This document shows positions 26,346-34,770 of a stretch of 64,000 nucleotides of DNA, one piece after another; within the stretch, counting starts at the first letter, position 1; each line of letters opens with the position of its first letter. A program made the translations under genes and the position numbers. The notes under the pieces are model-generated. The model was not told where the DNA came from. It was given only the letters and a program-made list of their open reading frames with translations, and did not search any database. The stretch is from Pseudomonadota bacterium (GTDB lineage Bacteria; Pseudomonadota; Gammaproteobacteria; Burkholderiales; Rhodocyclaceae). Location of the stretch: assembly GCA_018241685.1 (NCBI GenBank), contig JAFEDJ010000023.1:1-64000 (forward strand), in the 5' to 3' direction.

Positions 26346-28423
26346 GCGGCGTGACAGACGCAGCCATCCCCGCCTACCTGGTCAAGCTCAACGACGTCCA
26401 GCGCCAGGCCGCCACCCACGGCGTCGGCACACCGGATGGCGACGGGCCGCTGCTGGTCATCGCCGGCGCCGGGTCGGGCAAGACCAACACCCTCGCCCAC
26501 CGGGTCGCCCACCTGCTGGCCCACGGCGCCGACCCGAGCCGCATCCTGCTGCTGACCTTCTCCCGCCGGGCCGCCGACGAGCTGGCCCGACGCGTGCAGC
26601 GCATCGCCGCCCAGGTCTCGCCGCGCCACGCCCAGCTGGCCGCCACCGGTTTCCCGTGGGCCGGCACCTTCCACAGCGTCGGCGCGCGGCTGCTGCGCGA
26701 ATACGCCGGCGCCATCGGCCTCGACGCGGCGTTCACGATCCACGACCGGGAAGACTCGGCCGACCTTATCAACCTGGTCCGCCACGAGCTGGGCCTGTCG
26801 GCCAAGGGCAAGCGCTTCCCGCTGAAAGGCACCTGCCTGTCCATCTACTCGGCGGTGGTCAATACCCGCGCGCCGCTGACCGACGTGCTGCTGTCCACCT
26901 TCCCGTGGTGCGCCGAGTGGGCCACCGAGCTGAAGGCCCTGTTCCGCGCCTACGTGGCCGCCAAGCAGGCCCAGCAGGTGCTCGACTACGACGACCTGCT
27001 GCTCTACTGGGCCCAGATGGTCGGCGTGCCGGAGCTGGCCGCCGACGTGGGAGCACGCTTCAGCCACGTGCTGGTGGACGAATACCAGGACACCAACCGC
27101 CTGCAGGCCGAGATCCTGCTCGCCCTCAAGCCGGACGGCCGCGGCCTCACCGTGGTCGGCGACGACGCCCAGTCCATCTACAGCTTCCGCGGTGCGACGA
27201 TCCGCAACATCCTCGACTTCCCCGGCCACTTCGACCCGCCGGCCCGCCAGCTCACGCTGGACCGCAACTACCGCTCCACGCAGCCCATCCTGGCCGCCGC
27301 CAACGGCGTCATCGGCCAGGCCAAGGAGCGCTTCTGCAAGGATCTGTGGAGCGAACGCACCTCCGCCGAGAAGCCGCGCCTGATCAGCGTCCGCGACGAG
27401 GCCGACCAGGCCGCCGGCGTCGTCGAGCGCATCCTCGCCCGCCGGGAGGGCGGCCTCCGGCTCAAGGCCCAGGCGGTGCTGTTCCGCGCCGCCCACCACA
27501 GCGTGCGCCTGGAGATCGAGCTGACCCGCCGCAACATCCCCTTCGTGAAGTTCGGCGGGCTCAAGTTCCTCGAAGCCGCCCACGTCAAGGACGTGCTGGC
27601 GATCCTGCGCTGGGCGCAGAACCCCCGCGACCGGGTGTCCGGCTTCCGTGCCATCCAGTTGCTGCCCGGCTTGGGGCCGAAATACGCCGGCCGCATCCTC
27701 GACAACCTGCAGGCCGCCCCACCGGGTTGCCTGCTGCTCGCCGAACAGCCTGTGCCCGACAACGCCCGCTTGCACTGGCAAGCGTTCGCCGCGCTGGTGG
27801 AAGGGCTGGCCGAGGCCGGCGCCTGGCCCACGCCCGTCGAGAAACTGGCCTTATGGTACGAAGGCCAGATGGAGCGCCTGTTCGAGGATTTCAGCGTGCG
27901 CCAGGCCGACATCCAGCAACTGGGGCGTATCGCCGCCACCTACCCGAGCCAGGAACGCTTCCTCACCGAGCTGACCCTCGACCCGCCCGACGCCACCAGC
28001 GACGAGTCCGGCAAGCCGCTGCTCGACGAGGACTACCTGATCCTGTCCACCATCCACTCGGCCAAGGGCCGCGAGTGGCCGGCGGTGTCCCTGCTCAACG
28101 CGGTAGACGGCTGCCTGCCGTCCGATCTCGCTACCGGCAGCGAGCGGGAGATCGAGGAGGAGATGCGCCTGCTCTACGTGGCGATGACCCGCGCCAAGGA
28201 CCATCTCGACCTCTACGTACCGCAGCGCTTCTACGTCAGCGGCCAGTCCTCCACCGGCGACCGCCACGTGTACGCCAGCCGCACGCGCTTCATTCCCAAC
28301 CGCCTGCTCGACCGCTTCGAGACCTGCACCTGGCCCGAGGCCACACCCGACACGCCAGCCAAGGCCGAAACCCGCCAGGCAGCGGTGGACCTGGCCGCCC
28401 GCATGCGCTCCATGTGGGATTGA
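26342..28423 (+). CDS. UvrD/Rep-family superfamily 1 DNA helicase
   Basis: 693 aa. The SF1A motifs are clear: Walker A AGAGSGKT near residue 40, LTFSRRAADELARRV, GTFHSVGARLL, Walker B DEYQDTN, GDDAQSIYSFRGA, NYRSTQPIL, and LSTIHSAKGREWPAVSL with YVAMTRAKDHLDLYVP. This is a 3'-5' helicase of DNA repair or replication restart. The C-terminal part is shorter than in UvrD. A LexA-type box upstream indicates SOS control. ATG at 26342 follows a GGGAG ribosome site; upstream in-frame sequence is unlikely to be coding. Confidence 0.9.
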   Translation: MSGVTDAAIPAYLVKLNDVQRQAATHGVGTPDGDGPLLVIAGAGSGKTNTLAHRVAHLLAHGADPSRILLLTFSRRAADELARRVQRIAAQVSPRHAQLAATGFPWAGTFHSVGARLLREYAGAIGLDAAFTIHDREDSADLINLVRHELGLSAKGKRFPLKGTCLSIYSAVVNTRAPLTDVLLSTFPWCAEWATELKALFRAYVAAKQAQQVLDYDDLLLYWAQMVGVPELAADVGARFSHVLVDEYQDTNRLQAEILLALKPDGRGLTVVGDDAQSIYSFRGATIRNILDFPGHFDPPARQLTLDRNYRSTQPILAAANGVIGQAKERFCKDLWSERTSAEKPRLISVRDEADQAAGVVERILARREGGLRLKAQAVLFRAAHHSVRLEIELTRRNIPFVKFGGLKFLEAAHVKDVLAILRWAQNPRDRVSGFRAIQLLPGLGPKYAGRILDNLQAAPPGCLLLAEQPVPDNARLHWQAFAALVEGLAEAGAWPTPVEKLALWYEGQMERLFEDFSVRQADIQQLGRIAATYPSQERFLTELTLDPPDATSDESGKPLLDEDYLILSTIHSAKGREWPAVSLLNAVDGCLPSDLATGSEREIEEEMRLLYVAMTRAKDHLDLYVPQRFYVSGQSSTGDRHVYASRTRFIPNRLLDRFETCTWPEATPDTPAKAETRQAAVDLAARMRSMWD

Positions 28424-28473
28424 CCCGCAAGATTGACCGGCAGCATTGACCGATACGGAGCACCCGCCTAGTC

Positions 28474-28499
28474 TCGAAAGGCCTCCCGACGCCTTTCGA
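28474..28499 (+). terminator. Hairpin at the start of the flavodoxin-like gene
   Basis: Perfect 9-bp stem TCGAAAGGC / GCCTTTCGA with an 8-nt loop, ending 2 nt before the ATG at 28502. It has no T run. It could end helicase transcription or hide the translation start of the next gene, which lacks a visible ribosome site. Confidence 0.45.
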
Positions 28500-28501
28500 C
28501 G

Positions 28502-29008
28502 ATGACCGCCACCGCCCGCAAAACCCTGCTGCTCGTCTATCACTCTTGGACCGGCGCCACCGAGCAGATGATCCACGCCGTTGCCCGCGGCGCCGCGGGC
28601 GAGCCGGACGTGGACGTACGCCTGCTGCGCGCGCCTGAGGCCGGCCCCGGCGACCTGCTGGCTGCCGACGGGTATGTCTTCGCAACGCCAGAGAATCTCG
28701 CTGCGATCGCCGGGCTGATGAAGGATTTTTTCGACCGCAGCTACTACGGCGCCCTCGATCGCATCAACGGCCGGCCCTACGCCGCGGTAATATGCGCGGG
28801 TAGCGACGGCAGCAACGCCGCCCGCCAGATCGCCCGCATCGCCACCGGCTGGCGCCTGCGCGACATCGCCCCGCCGCTGATCGTGTGTACCCACGCACAG
28901 ACGCCGGAAGACATCCTGGCACCCAAGCACGTTCCCACCGACGAACTCGCCAAGGGCGAGGAACTCGGCGCCGCCTTCGCCACCGGGCTGGCGATGGGCG
29001 CGTTCTGA
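28502..29008 (+). CDS. Flavodoxin-like / NAD(P)H-dependent FMN-binding protein
   Basis: 168 aa with a flavodoxin fold. The FMN phosphate loop is YHSWTGATEQM (residues 13-23). AADGYVFATPENLAAIAGLMKDFFDRSYY is the second FMN-contact segment, typical of flavodoxin family/WrbA-like proteins. It may be an electron carrier or quinone-type reductase. It lies alone between the helicase and the K+/H+ antiporter, all on the plus strand. There is no Shine-Dalgarno-like sequence, and a hairpin sits at its start. Confidence 0.78.
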   Translation: MTATARKTLLLVYHSWTGATEQMIHAVARGAAGEPDVDVRLLRAPEAGPGDLLAADGYVFATPENLAAIAGLMKDFFDRSYYGALDRINGRPYAAVICAGSDGSNAARQIARIATGWRLRDIAPPLIVCTHAQTPEDILAPKHVPTDELAKGEELGAAFATGLAMGAF

Positions 29009-29103
29009 CACAACGCAGCATAAATTTTCCGAATCGCCGAACCGCCACGCCGACGTGGCGTCGAACCTGCATGCCCTTTAAACCGCCCCCCTGCTGACTG
29101 CCG

Positions 29104-30846
29104 ATGCCCCATAACGTCTCCCTGATCGCCCTCATCGCTGCCGGCCTCGGCCTGGCCATGGTCCTCGGCCTGGTGGCCACTCGCCTGCGCATGCCTCCGC
29201 TGGTCGGCTACCTGCTCGCCGGCGTGGCCATAGGCCCCGGCACGCCCGGTTTCGTCGCCGACCTTCCGCTGGCCGGCCAGTTGGCCGAGATCGGGGTGAT
29301 GCTGTTGATGTTCGGCGTCGGCCTGCATTTCTCCCTCGACGACCTGCTGGCGGTGCGCAAGATCGCGGTGCCCGGTGCCGTCGTGCAGATTGCGGTGGCC
29401 ACCGGCCTCGGCGCGGCGATGGCCGTGTGGTGGGGCTGGCCGGTGGGTGAATCGGTGGTGTTCGGGCTGGCCTTGTCGGTGGCCAGTACTGTCGTGCTGC
29501 TGCGCGCGCTGGAGGCGAAGGGCATCCTGGATTCCACCAATGGGCGCATCGCCGTCGGCTGGCTGGTGGTGGAAGACCTGGCCATGGTGCTGGTACTGGT
29601 GCTGCTGCCGGCGCTGGCGCCGCTGCTCGGCGCCAAGGACGCCGGCCCCCAGGCCGACGTATCGACCCTCGTGCTGACCGTAGGCATCACCCTCGCCAAG
29701 GTGTCGGCCTTCATCGCGCTGATGCTGCTGGTCGGCGGCCGCGCCTTTCCGCGCCTCCTGTGGCTGGTGGCACGCACCGGCTCGCGGGAGCTGTTCACTC
29801 TCTGTGTGATCGCCGCCGCGGTCGGCGTGGCCTACGCGTCGGCGATCCTCTTCGATGTGTCCTTCGCGCTGGGCGCCTTCTTCGCCGGCATGATGATGCG
29901 CAAGTCCGAGTTCAGCCACCGCGCGGCGGAGGATTCCCTGCCGCTGCGTGACGCCTTCTCGGTGCTGTTTTTCGTCTCGGTGGGCATGCTGTTCGACCCA
30001 CAGGTGCTGATCGACGCGCCCTTCAAGGTGCTCGGCGTGGTGTTCATCATCCTGTTCGGCAAGACCCTGGCCGCCATCGCGCTGGTGCTGAGCTTCCGCT
30101 ACCCCCTCAACACCGCGCTGACGGTGGGCGCCAGCCTGGCCCAGATCGGCGAGTTCTCCTTCATCCTGGCCGGCCTCGGGCTCGGCCTTGGGCTGCTGAC
30201 GATGGAGGGGCAGAACCTGATCCTCGCCGGCGCGCTGATCTCCATCGCCCTCAACTCGGTGCTCTTCGCCGCCATCGAGCCGGCCCAGGCCTGGGCGCGG
30301 GCCCGTTCGGCATGGGCACGCAAGCTCGACCTGCGCGACGATCCTCTGGCCGCGCTGCCGATGAGCACCGACCGCAAGCTGCTCTCCAACCAGGTGGTTC
30401 TGGTGGGCTACGGCCGGGTCGGCCGCCACATCGCGTCGGCGCTGGACAAGCGACATGTCCCCTACGTGGTGGCGGACAGCAACCGGGAAGTGGTGGAAAC
30501 CCTGCGCAAGCTCGGCAAGGCCGCTGTCAGCGGCGACGCTTCCGACCCCATCGTGCTGGTCCAGTCCCACATCACCCGCGCGGCAATGCTGGTCATCACC
30601 GCGCCGGACCCGCTCGCCAGCCGCAAGATGGTGGACATCGCGCGCAAGCTCAACCCGGAGATCGTCACGGTGCTGCGCGCCGACAGCGAGGACGACGCCG
30701 ACCTGCTGCGTCGGGAGAAGCTCGGCCGGATCTTCGTCAGCCACCAGGAACTAGCTGTCGGCATGTCCCAGTACGTACTGGCCGAGCTGGAATCCGAGCA
30801 GGACGGCCATGGCCACGGCCGTCACCCCCATCACCACCACAGCTGA
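29104..30846 (+). CDS. CPA2-type K+/H+ (KefB/YbaL-like) antiporter
   Basis: 580 aa. The first 390 residues hold about 12 transmembrane segments of the Na+/H+ exchanger fold (LLMFGVGLHFSLDDLL, GALISIALNSVLF). A TrkA-N/RCK Rossmann domain follows with VVLVGYGRVGRHIASAL and VVADSNREVVETLRKLGKAAVSGDASDP. It ends in a His-rich tail (GHGHGRHPHHHHS), which might bind a metal. It exports K+ in exchange for protons under NAD(H)-type or thiol control. No KefF/KefG subunit is adjacent, although the flavodoxin-like gene just upstream is the same general fold as KefF. Confidence 0.9.
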   Translation: MPHNVSLIALIAAGLGLAMVLGLVATRLRMPPLVGYLLAGVAIGPGTPGFVADLPLAGQLAEIGVMLLMFGVGLHFSLDDLLAVRKIAVPGAVVQIAVATGLGAAMAVWWGWPVGESVVFGLALSVASTVVLLRALEAKGILDSTNGRIAVGWLVVEDLAMVLVLVLLPALAPLLGAKDAGPQADVSTLVLTVGITLAKVSAFIALMLLVGGRAFPRLLWLVARTGSRELFTLCVIAAAVGVAYASAILFDVSFALGAFFAGMMMRKSEFSHRAAEDSLPLRDAFSVLFFVSVGMLFDPQVLIDAPFKVLGVVFIILFGKTLAAIALVLSFRYPLNTALTVGASLAQIGEFSFILAGLGLGLGLLTMEGQNLILAGALISIALNSVLFAAIEPAQAWARARSAWARKLDLRDDPLAALPMSTDRKLLSNQVVLVGYGRVGRHIASALDKRHVPYVVADSNREVVETLRKLGKAAVSGDASDPIVLVQSHITRAAMLVITAPDPLASRKMVDIARKLNPEIVTVLRADSEDDADLLRREKLGRIFVSHQELAVGMSQYVLAELESEQDGHGHGRHPHHHHS

Positions 30847-30857
30847 CGCCAGCCCCG

Positions 30858-30883
30858 TTCGCCGGGCGCTTCAGCCCGGCGAA
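30858..30883. terminator. Bidirectional hairpin between convergent genes
   Basis: Perfect 10-bp stem TTCGCCGGGC / GCCCGGCGAA, 6-nt loop. The stop of the HD-GYP gene lies in the loop and the antiporter stop 12 bp before the stem. No T run, so probably a weak or Rho-assisted end for both genes. Confidence 0.5.
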
Positions 30884-32142
30884 GCCGCCTCCCGAATCCG
30901 CCTGCCGTCCGGCAGCGACGGAAACACCGGCAGCGCAACCTCGATCGCCCGCCCCGTGTCCGCCAACAGCACCGCGGTGACCTCGGCATCGATATGCCCC
31001 GTGTCAGCCAACATGCGCATGAAAGACGACACCTCGGGCACCGACAGGCCCTGGCGGTACGGCCGGTTCTGCACCATCGCCTGGAAGATGTCGGCGACGC
31101 GCAGGATGCGCGCCTCCAGGGACAGGGTGTCGCCCCTCAGGTGGAAGGGGTAGCCGGAGCCGTCCGGTTCCTCGTGGTGGTAGGCCGCCCAGCGGGCGAT
31201 GTCCTCGAAGCCGTCGATGTTGCGCAGGATCTGGTAGGTCTCGAAGCTGTGGGTGTTGATGATGCGGCGCTCGCGGCTGTCGAGGCGGCCCGGCTTGTCG
31301 AGGATCTCGTCGGGCACCCGCAGCTTGCCCAGGTCGTGCAGCAGGCCGGCGATCTCCAGCTTGTCGCAGTTCTCCCCCGGCACGCCCAGGCGCTCGGCCA
31401 GGAAGCGGGCCAGCCGCGCCACGCCCAGGGAGTGCTCGGCGGTGAAGGGGCTCTTGGCGTCGACGATGCGCGCGAAGATGACGGCCAGGTGGCGCAGATC
31501 GCCCATCGACGCGGGAAAGGGCTCCACCCGCGCCAGCTGGTCCACCAGGCAGGCCTGGATGGAGCGTGGCTCCAGCATCAGCCAGAAAGCCTCGGTACGG
31601 GATGCCGCCATGAACGCCTCGACCAGGTCCGGTGCGAAGTAGCTGCCCGTGTGCGCGGCAATCCCGTTACGAATGCTCTCCATGTTCTGCAGCGTGCTGT
31701 TGTCGGCGTAGTAAGGCGCAGCCAGCGCATCGACCCGGTCCGCCAGGTACAGACGGTTTGCCTGGCGGGCCAACCCGGGCGGCAGATCGGCCGGCATCGC
31801 ATCCCAACGGGTATGGTGGTAGCGCACCGGCTGAGCCATCGGGGCCAGCGGCGGAAAACTGGTGAGCAGCGCGTGCCCCACTTCGCAGTGGATCTGGGAA
31901 TCCTCCCAGTCGAACTCCTCGACCAGGTGGTTATGGGTGCTGGTGGACGACACGCCGATGTCGTGCAGCATGCCGAGGTCGAACAGGAAGGAGGCATCGG
32001 CCTCGCCGAGGCCCTCGGCGCGCGCGCAGGCGGCGGCCATGATGCCGACCCGCTTGCCGTGGGCCACGTCGTCCACGCCAACCAGATCGAGGGCGTCGGA
32101 CAAGGCATAGATCACGTGGTGAAGATCCGCATGAATGGTCAT
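30871..32142 (-). CDS. HD-GYP type c-di-GMP phosphodiesterase / tandem HD protein
   Basis: 423 aa with two HD-type domains. The first (about residues 25-160) has LGMLHDIGVSS and YHHTRWD. The second (about 230-400) has the HD-GYP pattern: EHSLGVARLARFLAE, AGLLHDLGKLRVPDEILDKPGRLD, HSFETYQIL, AYHHEEPDGSGYP and LRVADIFQAMVQNRPYRQG. GSGYP stands for the GYP signature, so c-di-GMP hydrolysis is likely. It is coupled to the preceding AraC-type gene by an ATGA overlap (32139-32142). There is no signal peptide and it is probably cytoplasmic. Confidence 0.85.
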   Translation of the reverse strand: MTIHADLHHVIYALSDALDLVGVDDVAHGKRVGIMAAACARAEGLGEADASFLFDLGMLHDIGVSSTSTHNHLVEEFDWEDSQIHCEVGHALLTSFPPLAPMAQPVRYHHTRWDAMPADLPPGLARQANRLYLADRVDALAAPYYADNSTLQNMESIRNGIAAHTGSYFAPDLVEAFMAASRTEAFWLMLEPRSIQACLVDQLARVEPFPASMGDLRHLAVIFARIVDAKSPFTAEHSLGVARLARFLAERLGVPGENCDKLEIAGLLHDLGKLRVPDEILDKPGRLDSRERRIINTHSFETYQILRNIDGFEDIARWAAYHHEEPDGSGYPFHLRGDTLSLEARILRVADIFQAMVQNRPYRQGLSVPEVSSFMRMLADTGHIDAEVTAVLLADTGRAIEVALPVFPSLPDGRRIREAASPG

Positions 32143-32960
32143 GAAACCACCTCGCTGGCAGTGAAGGGACGCGCTCCGCGTCCCCGGTATTCGGTCGGGC
32201 TGCAGCCCATCTCCTGGCGGAACATGTAGGTGAAGGCCGATGGCGACGCGTAGCCCAGCTCCAATGCTATATCGGTTATCGCACGCCCGGCCCCCAACCA
32301 TTCCACGGCGCGGAACAGACGCAGGCGATGCCGCCATTCGCGCAGGCCCAAACCCAACTCCTTCTCGAAACGCCGTGCCAGCGTGCGCGCCGATGCGCCC
32401 AGTGCAGCCCCCCAATCGTCGGCGCCCCGCGGGTCGGCGGGGTTGGCGTAGAGGGCCTCGCAGAGCCTGCGCAGCATCGGGCTGGTCGGCCACGGCAACT
32501 GGAAATCCTGCACCGGCAGGCGGCGCAACTGGTCGAGGATCAGCGCATGCACGCGGGCCAGGTAGTCGGTGCTCTCCCGGCGCCCGCCGATGTCCGCCAG
32601 CTCGACGATCAGCGCTCTCAGCAGCGGAGACACCGCCAGCACCGAACATGTTCCCGGCATGCCCAGATCGGGCCCGTCGGCCACGTACAGGTTGCGGAAT
32701 TCCGCGCCGTGCAGCGCGCCGGTGGTGTGCAGTACGCCGGTCGGGACCCAGATCGCCTGCTCGGGCGTGATCACGTAACGGGACTTCTCGACCATCACCA
32801 CCAGCGTACCGGCGGTGGCGTAGACGAACTGGTTCCAGCGGTGCGCGTGGGGCGGAAAGATGTGGCGGGCCGGCAGGGTTTCAAAGCGCTGGAACACCGG
32901 CCCCGGCAGTTCCTCGATGTCCGGCACATCGACCAGCGTCCAGTCCTCTTCCAGGTCCAT
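32139..32960 (-). CDS. AraC-family regulator with cupin domain
   Basis: 273 aa from ATG at 32960, chosen for the GGGGGA site 5 nt before it; ATG at 33008 would add 16. The N-terminal cupin domain has ARHIFPPHAHRWNQFVYATAGTLVV and WVPTGVLHTTGALHGAEFRNLYV. The C-terminal double HTH ends ITDIALELGYASPSAFTYMFRQEMGCSPTEYR. Such regulators usually control an adjacent exporter, and a YbfB/YjiJ-like MFS gene is divergent 119 bp away. Co-translation with an HD-GYP protein is unusual. Confidence 0.85.
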   Translation of the reverse strand: MDLEEDWTLVDVPDIEELPGPVFQRFETLPARHIFPPHAHRWNQFVYATAGTLVVMVEKSRYVITPEQAIWVPTGVLHTTGALHGAEFRNLYVADGPDLGMPGTCSVLAVSPLLRALIVELADIGGRRESTDYLARVHALILDQLRRLPVQDFQLPWPTSPMLRRLCEALYANPADPRGADDWGAALGASARTLARRFEKELGLGLREWRHRLRLFRAVEWLGAGRAITDIALELGYASPSAFTYMFRQEMGCSPTEYRGRGARPFTASEVVS

Positions 32961-33078
32961 GGTTTTCCCCCAGTCAGCCCATGTCAGTTCATCGATAACG
33001 AAAGTCATCCTATCGAAAGTTTGACATTCCTGCACATCCTAAGATCAAACCATAACAACCCGTAAAAGAGAGAACAGC

Positions 33079-34290
33079 ATGCACGCCCCTGCAACAGCCC
33101 TTCCCGCCAGCAGTTCGGCCGACCGTTACCGGGTGATCTTCGCCGGCGTCTGCGCCCTGATCCTCACCGTCGGCCTGGCCCGCTTCGCCTACACGCCGCT
33201 GCTGCCGATCATGCGTGGCGAGGCCGGCCTCAGCGCCATGGACGGCGGCTGGCTGGCCACCTTCAACTACGTCGGCTACATCACCGGCGCACTGGTGGCG
33301 GCGACGATCAGCGACCTCGGCCGCAAGTTCAAGCTGTACCGCATCGGCCTGGTGGTGGCGGTGGTCAGCACCGCCGCGATGGGCGTCACGCAGGACGTGA
33401 CCCTGTGGGTCGTGCTGCGCTTCGTGGCCGGTCTGTCGAGCACCGCCGGCCTGCTGATCGCCTCCGGCCTGGTCCTCAACTGGCTGATCCGCCACGGCCA
33501 CCGGCCGGAGCTGGGCCTGCACTTTGCCGGCATCGGGCTGGGCATCATCGTGTCCGGGCTGGCAGTGGCCGGCATGGTCGGCCACCTGGCATGGGACGGC
33601 CAGTGGCTGGGCCTCGGCCTGCTCGGCGTGCTGTTCTTCGTGCCAGCCTGGTTCTGGCTGCCGGCCCCGGCGCCGGTCAGCGCCCAGGCCGCCACCCATC
33701 TGCCGGCCCCGCCATCGCGGCGCTGGATGGGGCTCTTCATCGCAGCCTACTTCTGCGCCGGCTTCGGCTACGTGATCAGCGCCACCTTCATCATCGCCAT
33801 CGTCGAGAAGCTGCCGATGCTGGCCGGCAAGGGCGGCTGGGTATGGGTCATCGTCGGCCTGGCGGCCGCGCCGTCCTGTTTCCTGTGGGACCGCATCGCT
33901 ACCGCCGGAGGGCAGATCCCGGCACTGCTGCTCGCCTATTGCCTGCAGATCGTCTCCATCCTGCTGCCGGCCTTCAGCGACGGCACCGCCGCCAACCTGG
34001 CCAGCGCGATGCTTTATGGCGGCACCTTCGTCGGCATCGTCAGCCTGACCCTGTCGATCATCGGCCGCTGCTTCCCGGCCAACCCGGCCAAGGCGATGGC
34101 GCGCCTGACCCTCAGCTACGGCGTGGCGCAGGTGGTCGCCCCGGCAATGGCCGGCTACATCGCCACGATGACCGGCAGCTACAAAGGCGCGCTGATCGTC
34201 GCTGCATGGGTGATGGCAGCGGGGATGGCTCTACTGGTGGCGCTGATGCGCCAGCAACGGATCGAACGCGACGCCCAACGCACGGCGTAA
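33079..34290 (+). CDS. MFS transporter, YbfB/YjiJ family
   Basis: 403 aa with about 12 transmembrane helices. It opens VIFAGVCALILTVGLARFAYTPLLPIM, the hallmark of the YbfB/YjiJ group, and has a loop ISDLGRKFKLYRIGLVV. Its substrate is unknown; related genes are often controlled by a divergent AraC or LysR, as here. The AGAGAG ribosome site is good. It ends in a strong convergent hairpin. Confidence 0.88.
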   Translation: MHAPATALPASSSADRYRVIFAGVCALILTVGLARFAYTPLLPIMRGEAGLSAMDGGWLATFNYVGYITGALVAATISDLGRKFKLYRIGLVVAVVSTAAMGVTQDVTLWVVLRFVAGLSSTAGLLIASGLVLNWLIRHGHRPELGLHFAGIGLGIIVSGLAVAGMVGHLAWDGQWLGLGLLGVLFFVPAWFWLPAPAPVSAQAATHLPAPPSRRWMGLFIAAYFCAGFGYVISATFIIAIVEKLPMLAGKGGWVWVIVGLAAAPSCFLWDRIATAGGQIPALLLAYCLQIVSILLPAFSDGTAANLASAMLYGGTFVGIVSLTLSIIGRCFPANPAKAMARLTLSYGVAQVVAPAMAGYIATMTGSYKGALIVAAWVMAAGMALLVALMRQQRIERDAQRTA

Positions 34291-34332
34291 ACGCAAGAAA
34301 GGCCTGCCGCAGCAAGCCTCTCCGCTTTCACA

Positions 34333-34365
34333 TCGGCCGGCCCGGCCCCCCACCGGGCCGGCCGA
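34333..34365. terminator. Strong convergent hairpin, MFS gene / cytochrome c gene
   Basis: Perfect 13-bp stem (TCGGCCGGCCCGG / CCGGGCCGGCCGA) with a 7-nt loop between two convergent stops. No T run on either strand, but the position supports a bidirectional end. Confidence 0.6.
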
Positions 34366-34371
34366 CGCAAA

Positions 34372-34758
34372 TCACTTCAAAGTCGCCAGATAGGCCAGCA
34401 GCTCGGTCCGTTCAGCTGCACTGGCCAGTCCGTCGTACTTCATCTTGCCGCCAGGCACGAGCTTCTTGGGCGCCGTCACGTAGGCGTCGATCTTGTCCGG
34501 GGTCCAGGTGATGCCGCTGGCCTTGAGACCATCGGAATAGCTGGCATCGGCCACCGTGGCGGCCTTGCGGCCGACCACACCGAACAGGCTCGGCCCCTTC
34601 TTGTTCTTGCCTTCGCGCACGCTGTGGCACTCGGCACACTCGGTAGCGAACACGTCCTTGCCCTTTTCCACATCGCCCGCGGCGCGGGCCTGGAAGCTCA
34701 GGGAGCTGGCTGCCGCGGCCACCAGCAGCGGCAGGACGGTACGGGAGATCATTTTCAT
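34372..34758 (-). CDS. Class I c-type cytochrome, periplasmic
   Basis: 128 aa from ATG at 34758. Signal peptide through about residue 27 (LVAAAASSLSFQARA). The haem site is CAECH at about residues 41-45 and the sixth ligand is Met106 in VPGGKMKYDGL. The size is that of cytochrome c2/c550. It is a soluble one-haem electron carrier. It is the last gene of a minus-strand cluster with a haem-motif outer-membrane protein and a cytochrome b561, so it probably carries electrons between those two. Confidence 0.92.
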   Translation of the reverse strand: MKMISRTVLPLLVAAAASSLSFQARAAGDVEKGKDVFATECAECHSVREGKNKKGPSLFGVVGRKAATVADASYSDGLKASGITWTPDKIDAYVTAPKKLVPGGKMKYDGLASAAERTELLAYLATLK

Positions 34759-34770
34759 CACGTCACTCCG

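Noticed and set aside
24628..28449. 1273-codon open frame on the plus strand
   Set aside because: It is antisense to the MocR gene and then runs out of frame through the helicase gene. The Arg/Pro/Gly-rich translation shows no domain.
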